Made by a program: the position numbers and the translations under genes
Origin: Alsobacter sp046349155
Lineage (GTDB): Bacteria; Pseudomonadota; Alphaproteobacteria; Rhizobiales; Beijerinckiaceae
Direction: 5' to 3'
Assembly (NCBI GenBank): GCA_046349155.1
Contig: JAXMCW010000004.1
Coordinates: 186,001-250,000, forward strand
DNA length: 64,000 nucleotides
Part shown: in pieces, positions 32,103 through 40,263 of the stretch
Position numbering within the stretch: the stretch's first letter is position 1
Layout of the letters: each line of letters opens with the position of its first letter
The notes under the pieces: generated by a model
The model's input: only the letters and a program-made list of their open reading frames with translations
What the model was told of the DNA's origin: nothing
Databases searched by the model: none

Positions 32103-33062
32103 ATGGTCGAGACCTTCCGCGGCAGCTACGCCGTGACCATCACCCCGTTCACGGAAGACCGGAGCCGGATCGACCTCCAGGCTTGGCGGCGCTTCATCGA
32201 CTGGCAGCTCGCCAACAAGGTCCCGGGAATCATCATCCTCGGCACGACGGGCGAGTTCCTCACGCTCACGGACGACGAGCGGGCCGAGTTCGTCTCGGAA
32301 ACCGTCTCCTATGTGAACCGTCGGATGCACGTGATGGTGGGCACCATGAATGCCTACACGCCGCGCGCCGTTCGCTACAGCCGGCAGGCCGAGGAGATGG
32401 GGGCCGACGGCCTCATGATCATTCCGCCTTACTATTACACGCCGACCGAGGACGAGATCTTCGCCTACTACAAGGCGATCTGCGAAAAGGTCTCGGTCCC
32501 GATCATGCTCTACAACAACCCCTACACGTCGAACGTCGACATGTCCGCGAAGTTCGTGGCGCGTCTGACCCGCTCCTTCGAGCAGATCCGCTACATCAAG
32601 GAGGCGAGCCAGGAGATGGCCCGCGTCTACGACATCGTCGAGGAGACGAACGGGGTCATGAACGTCTTCGCCGGGCAGCGCATCGTCGAGAGCTACCTCT
32701 ACGGCGCCGTCGGTTACGTGAACCCCTACGGCAACTACATCCCGCGCGCGTCGACCCGGATCTGCGACCTCATCGTCGAGGGCCGCATCGAGGAGGCGAA
32801 GTCGATCGAGCGCCTGATCAACGCGATCTACGCCATCATCCAGGACGGTCATCCCACCTACGGCCACCAGTGCTACTCGAAGGCGCTCGCCGCGGCCTGC
32901 GGCTATCCGGTCGGGGACGTGCGCGAGCCCCTGACCACCTTCGCCGAGCTCGGCAAGGAGGGCGAGGAGAGGGTACAGAAGGTGATGGCCGTGATCGGCG
33001 AGCTCGATCGGCTGATGGACCGCATCGATGGCGACGCCACGTACGGAGCGGCGGCCGAATAG
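32103..33062 (+). CDS. DapA/N-acetylneuraminate-lyase family aldolase or dehydratase
   Basis: A 319-residue TIM-barrel class I lyase. 'GTTGE' at 47-51 is the carboxylate-binding motif. Tyr137 in 'LYNNPYT' and the Schiff-base Lys166 in 'IRYIKEASQ' are the catalytic pair (Tyr133 and Lys161 in E. coli DapA). The family includes dihydrodipicolinate synthase, 2-keto-3-deoxy-sugar-acid aldolases and the deaminase of the 4-hydroxyproline pathway. The catabolic neighbours argue against lysine synthesis. It is a single-gene unit, ending two bases from the convergent SDR gene. Exact substrate unknown; a 2-oxo acid or pyrroline carboxylate would fit neighbouring oxidases. Confidence 0.85.
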   Translation: MVETFRGSYAVTITPFTEDRSRIDLQAWRRFIDWQLANKVPGIIILGTTGEFLTLTDDERAEFVSETVSYVNRRMHVMVGTMNAYTPRAVRYSRQAEEMGADGLMIIPPYYYTPTEDEIFAYYKAICEKVSVPIMLYNNPYTSNVDMSAKFVARLTRSFEQIRYIKEASQEMARVYDIVEETNGVMNVFAGQRIVESYLYGAVGYVNPYGNYIPRASTRICDLIVEGRIEEAKSIERLINAIYAIIQDGHPTYGHQCYSKALAAACGYPVGDVREPLTTFAELGKEGEERVQKVMAVIGELDRLMDRIDGDATYGAAAE

Positions 33063-33064
33063 GC

Positions 33065-33829
33065 TCAGCGGATGTAGCTGGAGCCGTTCACGTCGAGCGT
33101 CGCGCCCGAGAGATGGCGGCAGGCACCGCTGACGAGGAACGCGACGAGCGCTCCGATGTCGGATGGCGGAACCCATTCGCGCATGGCGAGCCCCGCCGCG
33201 AGCGCCTTGGCGCCGCCCATCGATTCCGCCGCGATCTCGGACATCCTGGTGTGCACCACGCCGGGCGCGACGACGTAGCAGAGCATACCGCGGTGGGCGT
33301 AGTTCCGGGCCATCGTCTTTGTGGCCGCCATCACCGCACCCTTGCTTGCCGAATAGGCCAGCATGCCCGGATTGCCGGACCCACGCTGCGCCGCCCAGCT
33401 CGAGAGCGTGACGAACGTGCCGCCGTCGCGCTCTAGGTAGTGCCGCGCCGCGTGACGCATGAGGCGCATCGGCGCTGCGACGTTGACCGCGATCGCTTCG
33501 TCCAACGCGGCGTCCCAGTCGTCGTCGCCGTCCTCAACGCCACCCTTCATCGGCATGACCGCCGCGTTGTTGACGACGGCATCGACGCGGCCCCGCCAGG
33601 ACACCGCCTCGCTCCAGAGCCGGTCGACCTGCGCCCGGTCGGCGAGGTCCGCGCCCACGAGCAGGCAGCGTCCCGCGGCGGCGCCGGCGGTCGCCTCCTC
33701 CGCTCCGGCTCGGTCGCTGCCATAGTGCGCGATCAGGTGGGCGCCCTGCTCGCAGAGCGCCCGGGCGATGGCGGAGCCGATCCCCTTCGACGCCCCGGTG
33801 AGGAGGACGGTCTTCGCGGAAAGATCCAT
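33065..33829 (-). CDS. SDR-family NAD(P)-dependent oxidoreductase
   Basis: A 254-residue classical SDR with cofactor motif 'VLLTGASKGIGSAIARAL', 'VNNAAV' near residue 90, catalytic Ser in 'VTLSSWAAQ', Tyr-x3-Lys 'YSASKGAVMAAT' and C-terminal 'LSGATLDVNGSSYIR'. The start is ATG 33829, preceded by GAAGGAG. It is divergent from the hydroxyacyl-CoA-dehydrogenase-like gene over a 53-base region carrying the palindrome-like operator at 33870. The FabG-like sequence does not reveal the substrate. Confidence 0.9.
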   Translation of the reverse strand: MDLSAKTVLLTGASKGIGSAIARALCEQGAHLIAHYGSDRAGAEEATAGAAAGRCLLVGADLADRAQVDRLWSEAVSWRGRVDAVVNNAAVMPMKGGVEDGDDDWDAALDEAIAVNVAAPMRLMRHAARHYLERDGGTFVTLSSWAAQRGSGNPGMLAYSASKGAVMAATKTMARNYAHRGMLCYVVAPGVVHTRMSEIAAESMGGAKALAAGLAMREWVPPSDIGALVAFLVSGACRHLSGATLDVNGSSYIR

Positions 33830-33869
33830 GACATACGCTCCTTCACCATTCCCGCCGGCGATTATCTTC

Positions 33870-33886
33870 GTATACTTGTTGGATGC
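33870..33886 (+). promoter_or_regulatory. GntR-type operator candidate overlapping the start of the 33883 gene
   Basis: GTATACTTGTTGGATGC matches 13 of 17 positions of the perfect palindrome at 25924-25940. It includes TATACT (33871-33876), a good -10 element seven bases before the ATG at 33883, and overlaps that start codon. Repressor binding here would block both divergent promoters. Confidence 0.45.
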
Positions 33887-34857
33887 AAGACAGCAGCGCA
33901 TCCGACACCACTGCGCCGGCCGGCGCCGTCGCCATCGTCGGCGCCGGGTCGATCGGCACGGCCTGGGCCACGCTGTTCTCCGGCGCCGGGCGGACGGTGC
34001 TCCTCCACGATCCGGACCCTGAGCGCCTGCGGCGCGCCGTGCACGAGGCGGCCGCCGCGCTGGGCGGCCTGTCCCGGGCTGGCCTTCTTGCAGGCGAACC
34101 CGCCGAGGCCGCCCGACGCATCATGGCCGCGGGCCGGCTGGAAGACGCCGTCGGCCAAGCCGGATACGTCCAGGAATGCGCGCCGGAAGATGTCGTTCTG
34201 AAGACGGAACTCTTCGCCGCGCTGGACGAAGCGGCGCCGCCCGACGCCGTGATCGCGAGTTCGTCCTCGTTCCTGCCCGCTTCCGCCTTCGCGTCCAACC
34301 TGCCAGGGCGCTCCCGAATTCTCGTCGTGCATCCCGGCAACCCGCCGACGCTGCTGCGCATCGCGGAGATCGTGCCCGCGCCCTTCACCGACCCGGCCTG
34401 CGTCGGCAGGACCCGGGCGCTGCTCGAAGATTGCGGCATGTCGACCGTCGTGGTGCGCCGCGAGGTGGAGGGCTTCGTCTTCAACCGTCTTCAGGGCGCG
34501 CTGCTGCGCGAGGCCTGGGCGCTGGTCGCGGACGGCGTGGCGGAACCTGACGAAATCGACCGCATCGTGCGCAACGGGCTTGGGTTGCGGTGGGCCGCGA
34601 TCGGCCCGTTCGAGACCTCCGACCTCAACACGCGCGGTGGTATTCGCGCCCACGCTGCACGCATGCTCCCGGCCTATGCGCGAATGGGCGAGGAACGCGG
34701 AATGACGGCGGCTCCCTGGACGCCCGAGGTGGTTGACCGCGTGGTCGCCGACCGTCGCGCGAGGCTGCCGCTCGAGGGGTGGGCGGAGCGAGTGGCCTGG
34801 CGCGACAGGATCCTCGCGTTGCTGCTTGCCGCGCGGCGCAAGGGCGACGACGCTTGA
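33883..34857 (+). CDS. 3-hydroxyacyl-CoA-dehydrogenase-fold oxidoreductase (L-gulonate/carnitine dehydrogenase-like)
   Basis: A 324-residue protein. Rossmann motif 'VAIVGAGSIGTAWATLFSGAG' (split 16-36), Asp in 'VLLHDPDPE' for NAD selectivity, 'VQECAPEDVVLKTELFAALDE' and catalytic His in 'VVHPGNPPTLLRIAEIVP'. 'GFVFNRLQGALLREAWAL' starts the helical dimer domain. The length and lack of CoA-binding features place it with the lambda-crystallin/gulonate or carnitine dehydrogenase branch, which oxidises free hydroxy acids. There is no Shine-Dalgarno; a -10 element seven bases upstream suggests leaderless translation. The stop overlaps the next start (TTGA at 34854). Confidence 0.82.
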   Translation: MQDSSASDTTAPAGAVAIVGAGSIGTAWATLFSGAGRTVLLHDPDPERLRRAVHEAAAALGGLSRAGLLAGEPAEAARRIMAAGRLEDAVGQAGYVQECAPEDVVLKTELFAALDEAAPPDAVIASSSSFLPASAFASNLPGRSRILVVHPGNPPTLLRIAEIVPAPFTDPACVGRTRALLEDCGMSTVVVRREVEGFVFNRLQGALLREAWALVADGVAEPDEIDRIVRNGLGLRWAAIGPFETSDLNTRGGIRAHAARMLPAYARMGEERGMTAAPWTPEVVDRVVADRRARLPLEGWAERVAWRDRILALLLAARRKGDDA

Positions 34858-36626
34858 GGCCCGCCGGCTCGGAGCTTCGGACCGGCGAGGACACGGTGCC
34901 CGTGTCGTTCGAGGGGCGCGTGCTGGCGGCCAGGCGCGGCGAGAGCCTCGCCGCCGCGCTGGTGGCCCATGGCGTGTTGGCGCTCCGACAGACCCGCGGC
35001 GGATCGGAGCGAGGGGTCTTTTGCGGCATGGGCGTCTGCCAGGAATGCCTGGTCACCATCGATGGCCGCGCCAACGCCAATGCCTGCATGACGGTGGTCG
35101 ACCGCCCGATGGCGGTCACGCGACAGGTCTTTCCGCCGGTCGTGTCCGTCGCCTCCGAGCCGGACGTCCGCGATCCGCCGCCTCTCGAGGACCCGGGTCC
35201 CGATGTCCTCGTCGTGGGTGGCGGGGCCGGAGGCCTTGCCGCGGCCGCGGTCGCCGCCGAAGCCGGGGCCCGCGTGCTCGTGGTCGACGAGCGCGCCAAA
35301 CCCGGCGGTCAATATTTCAAGCAGCCGGCACCGGGCCTGGAGGCGACCGTCGGCGTTCCCGACGACGTGCAGTTCGCCGGCGGCCGCAGGCTTATCGCCA
35401 GGGCACGGGAGGCAGGGGTCCGCTTCGTTCGCGGTTCCGTCATCGGGCGAGACGGCGATGCGGGTCTGCTGATGCTCACGGACTCCGGCGCCGTGCTGCG
35501 ACTGACCCCCAGGCGCCTGGTCGTCGCGACCGGCGCCTATGAGCGGCCCCACCCCATCCCCGGCTGGACCCTGCCGGGGGTGATGACGACGGGCGCCATG
35601 CAGACCCTCCTGCGCACCGACCGCGTGCTGCCCGGCAAGCGGATCCTCGTGGCGGGGAACGGTCCGCTGAACCTGCAGGTCGCCCTCGAACTCGCGCGCG
35701 CCGGCGCGCGGGCCGTGACCGTGGCCGAGGCGGCGCCGGCGCCTGGTCCTGACCGGCTCGCCGCACTCGCGGGCATGGCTCTCTCCTCGCCGAGCCTCCT
35801 TGCCCGCGGGGCCGCGACGGTCCTTGGGCTGCTACGGCAGGGATCGGCCGTCCGCTGGGGCGCCGTCGTCACCCGCATCGAAGCCGGCCCGGACGGCCTC
35901 GTCGCGACGCTTTCAGGCCCCGACGGCAAGGATGCCGTGGTGTCGGCGGACGCCATCGGCCTCGGCTACGGTTTCCTGCCGGCCCATGACTTGCTTCGTC
36001 TGCTCCACTGCCCGCAGATCTACGACGCCGGCCGCGACCAGCTCGTCACCCCGCGCGACGCCGACATGCGGACCGGAACTGCCGGCATCTTCGCCGTCGG
36101 CGACTGCTGCGGATTGGGCGGGGCGCCCGCCGCCCTCGCGGAGGGCGTGGTCGCGGGAGCGACCGCGGCGGGGGAGGTGGGCTTCGCATTGCCGGCCCGC
36201 CTGCGAAGCGACTTGGCCAAGGCCCGGCGCGACCTTGCGCGCCATCGACGTTTCCAGGACGCGCTGTGGCGCTTGTTTGCGGCGCCGCCGGCGGGCCTCG
36301 CTCTCGCCGGGCCCGACACGATCGTCTGCCGGTGCGAGGACGTGACCCTGGACGCCATTGATCGCGCGCTCTGCGAGGGCGTGGCGGATATCGGGAGCCT
36401 GAAACGCGCGACACGTCTCGGAATGGGCCGTTGCCAAGGGCGTTATTGCGGCCCGCTCGCCGTCCGCCATCTCGCCGATCGGCGAGGAGCGGCTGTCGAC
36501 GCCATGTCGTTCCTCCATCCGCGACCGCCCATCCGGCCCGTCAGGCTCGGCGCCCTTGCCGGCGTCGCCGAGGCCGCCCCGACGCTTGATCCGGACGCCC
36601 ATAGGCCCCAGCCACCCAAGGCCTAG
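34854..36626 (+). CDS. Fused [2Fe-2S]/FAD oxidoreductase (HcnA-HcnB-like, amino-acid dehydrogenase alpha type)
   Basis: A protein of about 590 residues joining three modules. The N-terminal HcnA-like [2Fe-2S] domain has Cys57, Cys62, Cys65 and Cys78 ('FCGMGVCQECLVTIDG'). Then comes a NAD(P)/FAD oxidoreductase with 'VLVVGGGAGGLAAAAVAAEAG' (split from 118), 'VVATGAYERPHPIPG' and 'IFAVGDCCGLGG'. The C-terminal BFD-like domain has four Cys in 'VCRCEDV' and 'GRCQGRYC'. HcnA and HcnB are separate proteins in hydrogen cyanide synthase and opine or hydroxyproline dehydrogenases; here they are one chain. The DAO-type partner would be the protein at 30840-31985. The start is TTG 34854, coupled to the upstream stop; GTG 34896 is the alternative. 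Confidence 0.83.
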   Translation: MRPAGSELRTGEDTVPVSFEGRVLAARRGESLAAALVAHGVLALRQTRGGSERGVFCGMGVCQECLVTIDGRANANACMTVVDRPMAVTRQVFPPVVSVASEPDVRDPPPLEDPGPDVLVVGGGAGGLAAAAVAAEAGARVLVVDERAKPGGQYFKQPAPGLEATVGVPDDVQFAGGRRLIARAREAGVRFVRGSVIGRDGDAGLLMLTDSGAVLRLTPRRLVVATGAYERPHPIPGWTLPGVMTTGAMQTLLRTDRVLPGKRILVAGNGPLNLQVALELARAGARAVTVAEAAPAPGPDRLAALAGMALSSPSLLARGAATVLGLLRQGSAVRWGAVVTRIEAGPDGLVATLSGPDGKDAVVSADAIGLGYGFLPAHDLLRLLHCPQIYDAGRDQLVTPRDADMRTGTAGIFAVGDCCGLGGAPAALAEGVVAGATAAGEVGFALPARLRSDLAKARRDLARHRRFQDALWRLFAAPPAGLALAGPDTIVCRCEDVTLDAIDRALCEGVADIGSLKRATRLGMGRCQGRYCGPLAVRHLADRRGAAVDAMSFLHPRPPIRPVRLGALAGVAEAAPTLDPDAHRPQPPKA

Positions 36627-36724
36627 CCAAGCACGCCGCTAGCGCACGGTCATTCCGGACGACGAGGGGTGAGACCAGCCCAAGGCGGACATGGGCCACG
36701 CCTGCCTCGCGCTTTGCAATCGGG

Positions 36725-37507
36725 TCAGGTCGCCGGACCGATCACCGTGCGTCCTGCAGGCGTGCGCTCGACGGCGAGCGGCACGGCGTAGATGCGGCTC
36801 AGGATGTCTCCCGTCACGATTGTCTCGGCGGGTCCGACGAGCGGCGCTCCGCCACGCTGGAGCGCCAACGCCTGTCCCCCGAAACGCAGCGCGTGGGCGG
36901 GGTCGTGGGTGGAGGCGAGCACGGCCTTTCCGTCCTCCGCGAGGCGCTCGATCATGTCGAGGACGAGGAGCGCATTGGCGAGGTCGAGGCTCGCGGTGGG
37001 CTCGTCGAGGAGGACCACGGGCGTTTCCTGGGCGAGGGCGCGGGCGACGAGGACGAGCTGCCGCTGTCCGCCGGACAGGCGCGAGACATCGCGGTCCGCG
37101 AGGCTCAGGATGCCCAGCCGGTCCAGGCTGTCCCGGGCAGCCGAGACATCCTCGGGCTTCGGCGTGGCGAACGGGCCCATCCTCGCCGTCCGGCCCATGA
37201 GAACGAGGTCGAGCGCGGAATAGGAGAACAGGCCGGGCTCCGACTGGGGCACCAGCGCGATGCGGCGTGCGACCTCGGCTCGGCCGAGGCTGCCGAGCGG
37301 CCTGCCCCCGGCGCTCACCGCGCCGGCGAGCGGAGGGAGAAGGCCGAGCAGGGTCCGGAACAGGGTCGTCTTGCCGACCCCGTTGGGACCGATCAGCGTG
37401 GTGATGGAGCCCGCCGGCAGCGAGAGGCTGATGCCCTGCGCCACGGGCTTCCCGCGATAGCCGACGGTCAGGTCCCGGGCCTGCAGGAGGATGCCCGCCG
37501 CGATCAT
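36725..37507 (-). CDS. FecE/BtuD-type ABC transporter ATP-binding protein
   Basis: A 260-residue ATPase: Walker A 'GPNGVGKTT', Q-loop 'VPQSEPGLFSYS', signature 'LSGGQRQLVLVARAL', Walker B 'VVLLDEPTASLDL' and H-loop His in 'STHDPAHAL'. The segment 'ALDLVLMGRTARMG' is typical of ATPases serving FecCD permeases for siderophores, cobalamin or, in MolBC, molybdate. Last gene of a minus-strand operon, overlapping the permease gene by four bases. Convergent with the HcnAB-like gene across a 98-base gap in which I see no clear terminator. Confidence 0.9.
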   Translation of the reverse strand: MIAAGILLQARDLTVGYRGKPVAQGISLSLPAGSITTLIGPNGVGKTTLFRTLLGLLPPLAGAVSAGGRPLGSLGRAEVARRIALVPQSEPGLFSYSALDLVLMGRTARMGPFATPKPEDVSAARDSLDRLGILSLADRDVSRLSGGQRQLVLVARALAQETPVVLLDEPTASLDLANALLVLDMIERLAEDGKAVLASTHDPAHALRFGGQALALQRGGAPLVGPAETIVTGDILSRIYAVPLAVERTPAGRTVIGPAT

Positions 37508-38490
37508 GTGCGCCGCCTCCGTCCGTGCGCCAGCAGGAGGACGAAGAGCGGCCCGCCGACGAGGGCCGTGAGGACGCCCAGCGGGATCTCGATGCGCGCG
37601 GCCGTGCGCGCCGCCGTGTCGATGCCGACCATGAAGGCGGCCCCAAGCAGGACCGAGGCGGGCAGCATTCGGTCAAAGCGGGGCCCGACGATCAGGCGCG
37701 CCATGTGCGGCACCATCAGGCCCACCCAGCCGATCACGCCGGACACCGCCACGGCGGCGGCCGTCATTAGCGTGGCGCTGGCCACGACGACGGCGCGCAG
37801 CCGCCCCACTTCGACGCCCAATGCGCGGGCCTCGTCCTCGCCGAGCGACAGCACGCCGATGCGCCAGCGCAGCAGCACGAGCGGGGCGAGCCCCACAGCG
37901 ACTGGAAGCACGAGCCCGGCAAGGTCCCCGGGCTTGATGCTCGACAGGCTGCCGAGCAGCCAGAAGGTGATGGCGGGCAATTGGTCGTAGGGGTCTGCCA
38001 GCACCTTCACGAGGGAGATGGCGGCCCCTGCGAGCGCCCCGATGACGATGCCCGCCAGCACCAGCACCAGCAGGTCGTCCCCGCCGCGCAGGGCCGCCGC
38101 GATCGCCACGACGACGCCGACGGTGGCGAGACCCGTCGCGAAGCCTGTGAGCTGGATCGCCAGGACGGGCCAGCCCAGCAGGATGCCAAGCACCGCGCCC
38201 AGCCCGGCGCCCGCGGAGACGCCGAGGATGTCGGGCGAGACGAGCGGGTTGCGGAACAGGCTCTGGTACGCCGCCCCGGCCGCCGCCAGCGCCGCGCCGA
38301 CCAGGGCCGCGGCACCGACGCGGGGCAGGCGGATCTGCCAGAGCACGGTCCGCGCGGCGGAGGGTCCCCGCCCGGCCAGCGCATCGGCGAGGGCCGCCGG
38401 GGACAGGCGATAGGCGCCTACCGAGCCGGCGAGGAGGACCAGCGCCAGCAAGAGCAGTCCCAGCCCGGCGAGAACCCACCCCAGCCTCAA
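37504..38490 (-). CDS. FecCD-family ABC transporter permease
   Basis: A 328-residue permease with about ten transmembrane helices. Conserved FecCD segments are 'RLPRVGAAALVGAALAAAGAAYQ', here from about 53, 'NPLVSPDILGVSAGAGLGAV' (around 80-99), and 'GVIGWVGLMVPHMARLIVG' near 250-268. One permease gene implies a homodimer. It overlaps the genes on both sides by four bases. Transports a metal chelate, cobalamin or oxyanion complex delivered by the upstream binding protein. Confidence 0.92.
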   Translation of the reverse strand: MRLGWVLAGLGLLLLALVLLAGSVGAYRLSPAALADALAGRGPSAARTVLWQIRLPRVGAAALVGAALAAAGAAYQSLFRNPLVSPDILGVSAGAGLGAVLGILLGWPVLAIQLTGFATGLATVGVVVAIAAALRGGDDLLVLVLAGIVIGALAGAAISLVKVLADPYDQLPAITFWLLGSLSSIKPGDLAGLVLPVAVGLAPLVLLRWRIGVLSLGEDEARALGVEVGRLRAVVVASATLMTAAAVAVSGVIGWVGLMVPHMARLIVGPRFDRMLPASVLLGAAFMVGIDTAARTAARIEIPLGVLTALVGGPLFVLLLAHGRRRRT

Positions 38491-39593
38491 GGCGACGCGG
38501 GCCCGCTGGCCGCGAGCAGCGTGTCGAGCTCTGCTCGCGTGAGGTCAAGCCGGTAGAACAGCTTGTAGAATCCGGCGACCTCGTCGCGCAGGCTGCCATG
38601 CGCCTTGCCGGGATAGAGGACGTGGAGCAGCCAGCGCAGGCCGATGATGCGGTTCACCGAGGGCGGGGAATCGATGAAGCCGAAGGGCAGCGACGGGGCG
38701 GCGTAGATTCGCCCCTGGGCGACCGCCGGAACGTCCTTCCATGCGGCGAGGGTCGGCGCGGCCCTGGCGAAGCGCGCGTCGAGCGTGATCACGGTGTCGG
38801 GCGCCCAGGCGAGCACCTGCTCCGGCGAGACGGTCACCAGGCCGCCTTTGTCGCGCAGACCCTCCACGACGTTCATGGCGCCGGCACGCTCGATGATCTC
38901 GGTGTTGATCGAGCCGCGCGAACCGCTCTCCAGGCCTTCCGGCCCCCGGGCAAGGTAGACTCGCGGGCGTGCCTCGGCCGGAACGGCGGCGAGGACACGG
39001 TCGACCTCCGCGAAGCTGCGCTCGGCCTCCGCAGCCAGCGCCTCCGCTCGGTCGCTCTTGCCCAGGATGCCGCCGACCAGCCGCAGCGCCGCCGGCGTGT
39101 TGGCGAAGCGGCCGTCGACGAGCAGGTAGGGGATCCCTGTCTGGGACTGGACCCGGTCTGCAAGCGACGCGTAGGTGTCGCTGATCGTGCCGAAGTCGAG
39201 GATCAGATCTGGCTTCGAGGCGACCAAGGCCTCCAGGTTCACGGTGTCGCCGCGCCCGGTAAGGCGCCCCGTCTCGGGGAGGTCACGAATGGGGGCGGGC
39301 AGGTATGCCTTCTCTTCGGCCCGCGGGGCGCGCACCCAGCCGACCATCGTCTCGGGCGCCAGGACGGCGAGCAACGTGGACGCCGGCGGTCCGGCCGCGA
39401 AGACACGGCCAACGCTGTCCGGGATCTCGACCTGGCGGCCGGCCGAATCCGTGACGGTGCGCGCGGACGAGGGCCCGGCAAGGATCGTCGGGAGCCCGGC
39501 CACGAGGGCGAGGACCGCGCGGCGCCAGGCTTTTGCAAACCGGGGTCGAAGGGGACTTTCGGCGGCCAGCGGCTCGTCAGGATGGCGGCTCAT
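38487..39593 (-). CDS. TroA/BtuF-type ABC transporter substrate-binding protein
   Basis: A 368-residue type III (helical-backbone) binding protein. A long N-terminal leader ends in a hydrophobic Sec signal ('AVLALVAGLPTILAG'). The mature start 'RTVTDSAGRQVEIPDSVGRVFAAGPPAST' is the family opening, and 'LEALVASKPDLILDFG' is the conserved central motif. 'RWLLHVLYPG' near the end recurs in binding proteins for iron or molybdate-type systems. The chosen ATG (39593) gives 'MSRHPDEP'; an ATG 11 codons upstream is possible. Overlaps the DUF2478 gene by 17 bases. The ligand is not determined by sequence; a metal or oxyanion is likely. Confidence 0.85.
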   Translation of the reverse strand: MSRHPDEPLAAESPLRPRFAKAWRRAVLALVAGLPTILAGPSSARTVTDSAGRQVEIPDSVGRVFAAGPPASTLLAVLAPETMVGWVRAPRAEEKAYLPAPIRDLPETGRLTGRGDTVNLEALVASKPDLILDFGTISDTYASLADRVQSQTGIPYLLVDGRFANTPAALRLVGGILGKSDRAEALAAEAERSFAEVDRVLAAVPAEARPRVYLARGPEGLESGSRGSINTEIIERAGAMNVVEGLRDKGGLVTVSPEQVLAWAPDTVITLDARFARAAPTLAAWKDVPAVAQGRIYAAPSLPFGFIDSPPSVNRIIGLRWLLHVLYPGKAHGSLRDEVAGFYKLFYRLDLTRAELDTLLAASGPASP

Positions 39594-40251
39594 CAGGAAT
39601 CGGACCCTCGTCTTTGCGTCCTTCAATATATAGTCGAACTATATGACGAGGATCCTCGGGGAGGCCAGACCGCGCGGAGAGCCGCACCGGCAATTCGGGA
39701 CGTGTATCGGGTGGCTCTGTCCCGGCAGGACGCCGGGAGGCCCACCAGGCCTGCAGGGCGGCCGCCTGGCAGGGCAGGGCGGCACACATGCCGCCCGACC
39801 AGTCCAGCCAGGCCGTCAGGTTGGCCCGCGGCACCGCCACGACAAGCGGCGTATCGCAGCGGTGCGCCGCCTCGATCACGGGCCAGAAGCCCCGGCCCTC
39901 GGCCTCCAGGCGTCCGAAGCGATTGACGATGACGAGATCCGCTCCTGCGGCCACAGACCTGGCGAGGCTCTCCGCCGCCGTCGCGAAAGCCTCCTCGGCC
40001 GGCCGGCACGAGTCGTCGCCGCGGCGGGCGTGGTCGATCGCCCGCCATGCGCCGGTGTCGAGCATGACGAGGCCGGGTATCGGCCGCGAGCCCACGAGGC
40101 CTCGCGTCTGCACGAGGCCGACGACGCGGAGGCCACGGCGGCGCTGCTCGCCGGCGAAGGCCGCCAGCAGAAAATCCGGGCGCTGGCCGGGCTCATAGAC
40201 CAGCGCCACGATCTCGCTATCCGCGTCGGGCAAACCTCGCATCGAGGCCAT
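39577..40251 (-). CDS. DUF2478 family protein
   Basis: A 224-residue cytoplasmic protein. 'SEIVALVYEPGQRPDFLLAAFA' (near the N-terminus) stands where related NTPases have a P-loop but lacks Gly-Lys-Ser. 'RRGLRVVGLVQTRG' and 'DLVIVNRFGRLEAEGRGFWPVI' match DUF2478 proteins, which I know from genomic neighbourhoods of molybdenum metabolism and transport; their biochemical role is not settled. The 45 C-terminal residues after 'LQAWWAS' are poorly ordered and overlap an inverted repeat at 39628-39644 and the binding-protein start. Its place in the importer operon suggests a role in handling the imported metal or cofactor. Confidence 0.75.
   Translation of the reverse strand: MASMRGLPDADSEIVALVYEPGQRPDFLLAAFAGEQRRRGLRVVGLVQTRGLVGSRPIPGLVMLDTGAWRAIDHARRGDDSCRPAEEAFATAAESLARSVAAGADLVIVNRFGRLEAEGRGFWPVIEAAHRCDTPLVVAVPRANLTAWLDWSGGMCAALPCQAAALQAWWASRRPAGTEPPDTRPELPVRLSARSGLPEDPRHIVRLYIEGRKDEGPIPDEPPS
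39628..39644 (-). promoter_or_regulatory. TATA-rich inverted repeat (Mo-box-like) before the binding-protein gene
   Basis: ATATAGT-CGA-ACTATAT is a perfect palindrome with 7-base arms in an otherwise GC-rich operon, 35 bases upstream of the binding-protein ATG and inside the 3' end of the DUF2478 gene. Its shape resembles ModE boxes (TATA-rich arms flanked by CG), but the arm spacing is shorter. Function is speculative. Confidence 0.35.
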
Positions 40252-40263
40252 GCGCCCTTCCGA

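Noticed and set aside
30840..36626. trans-4-hydroxyproline degradation operon
   Set aside because: DAO-like, HcnAB-like and DapA-like genes fit, but hydroxyproline 2-epimerase and ketoglutarate-semialdehyde dehydrogenase are missing and other genes (GcvP-like, hydroxyacid dehydrogenase, two SDRs) are unexplained.
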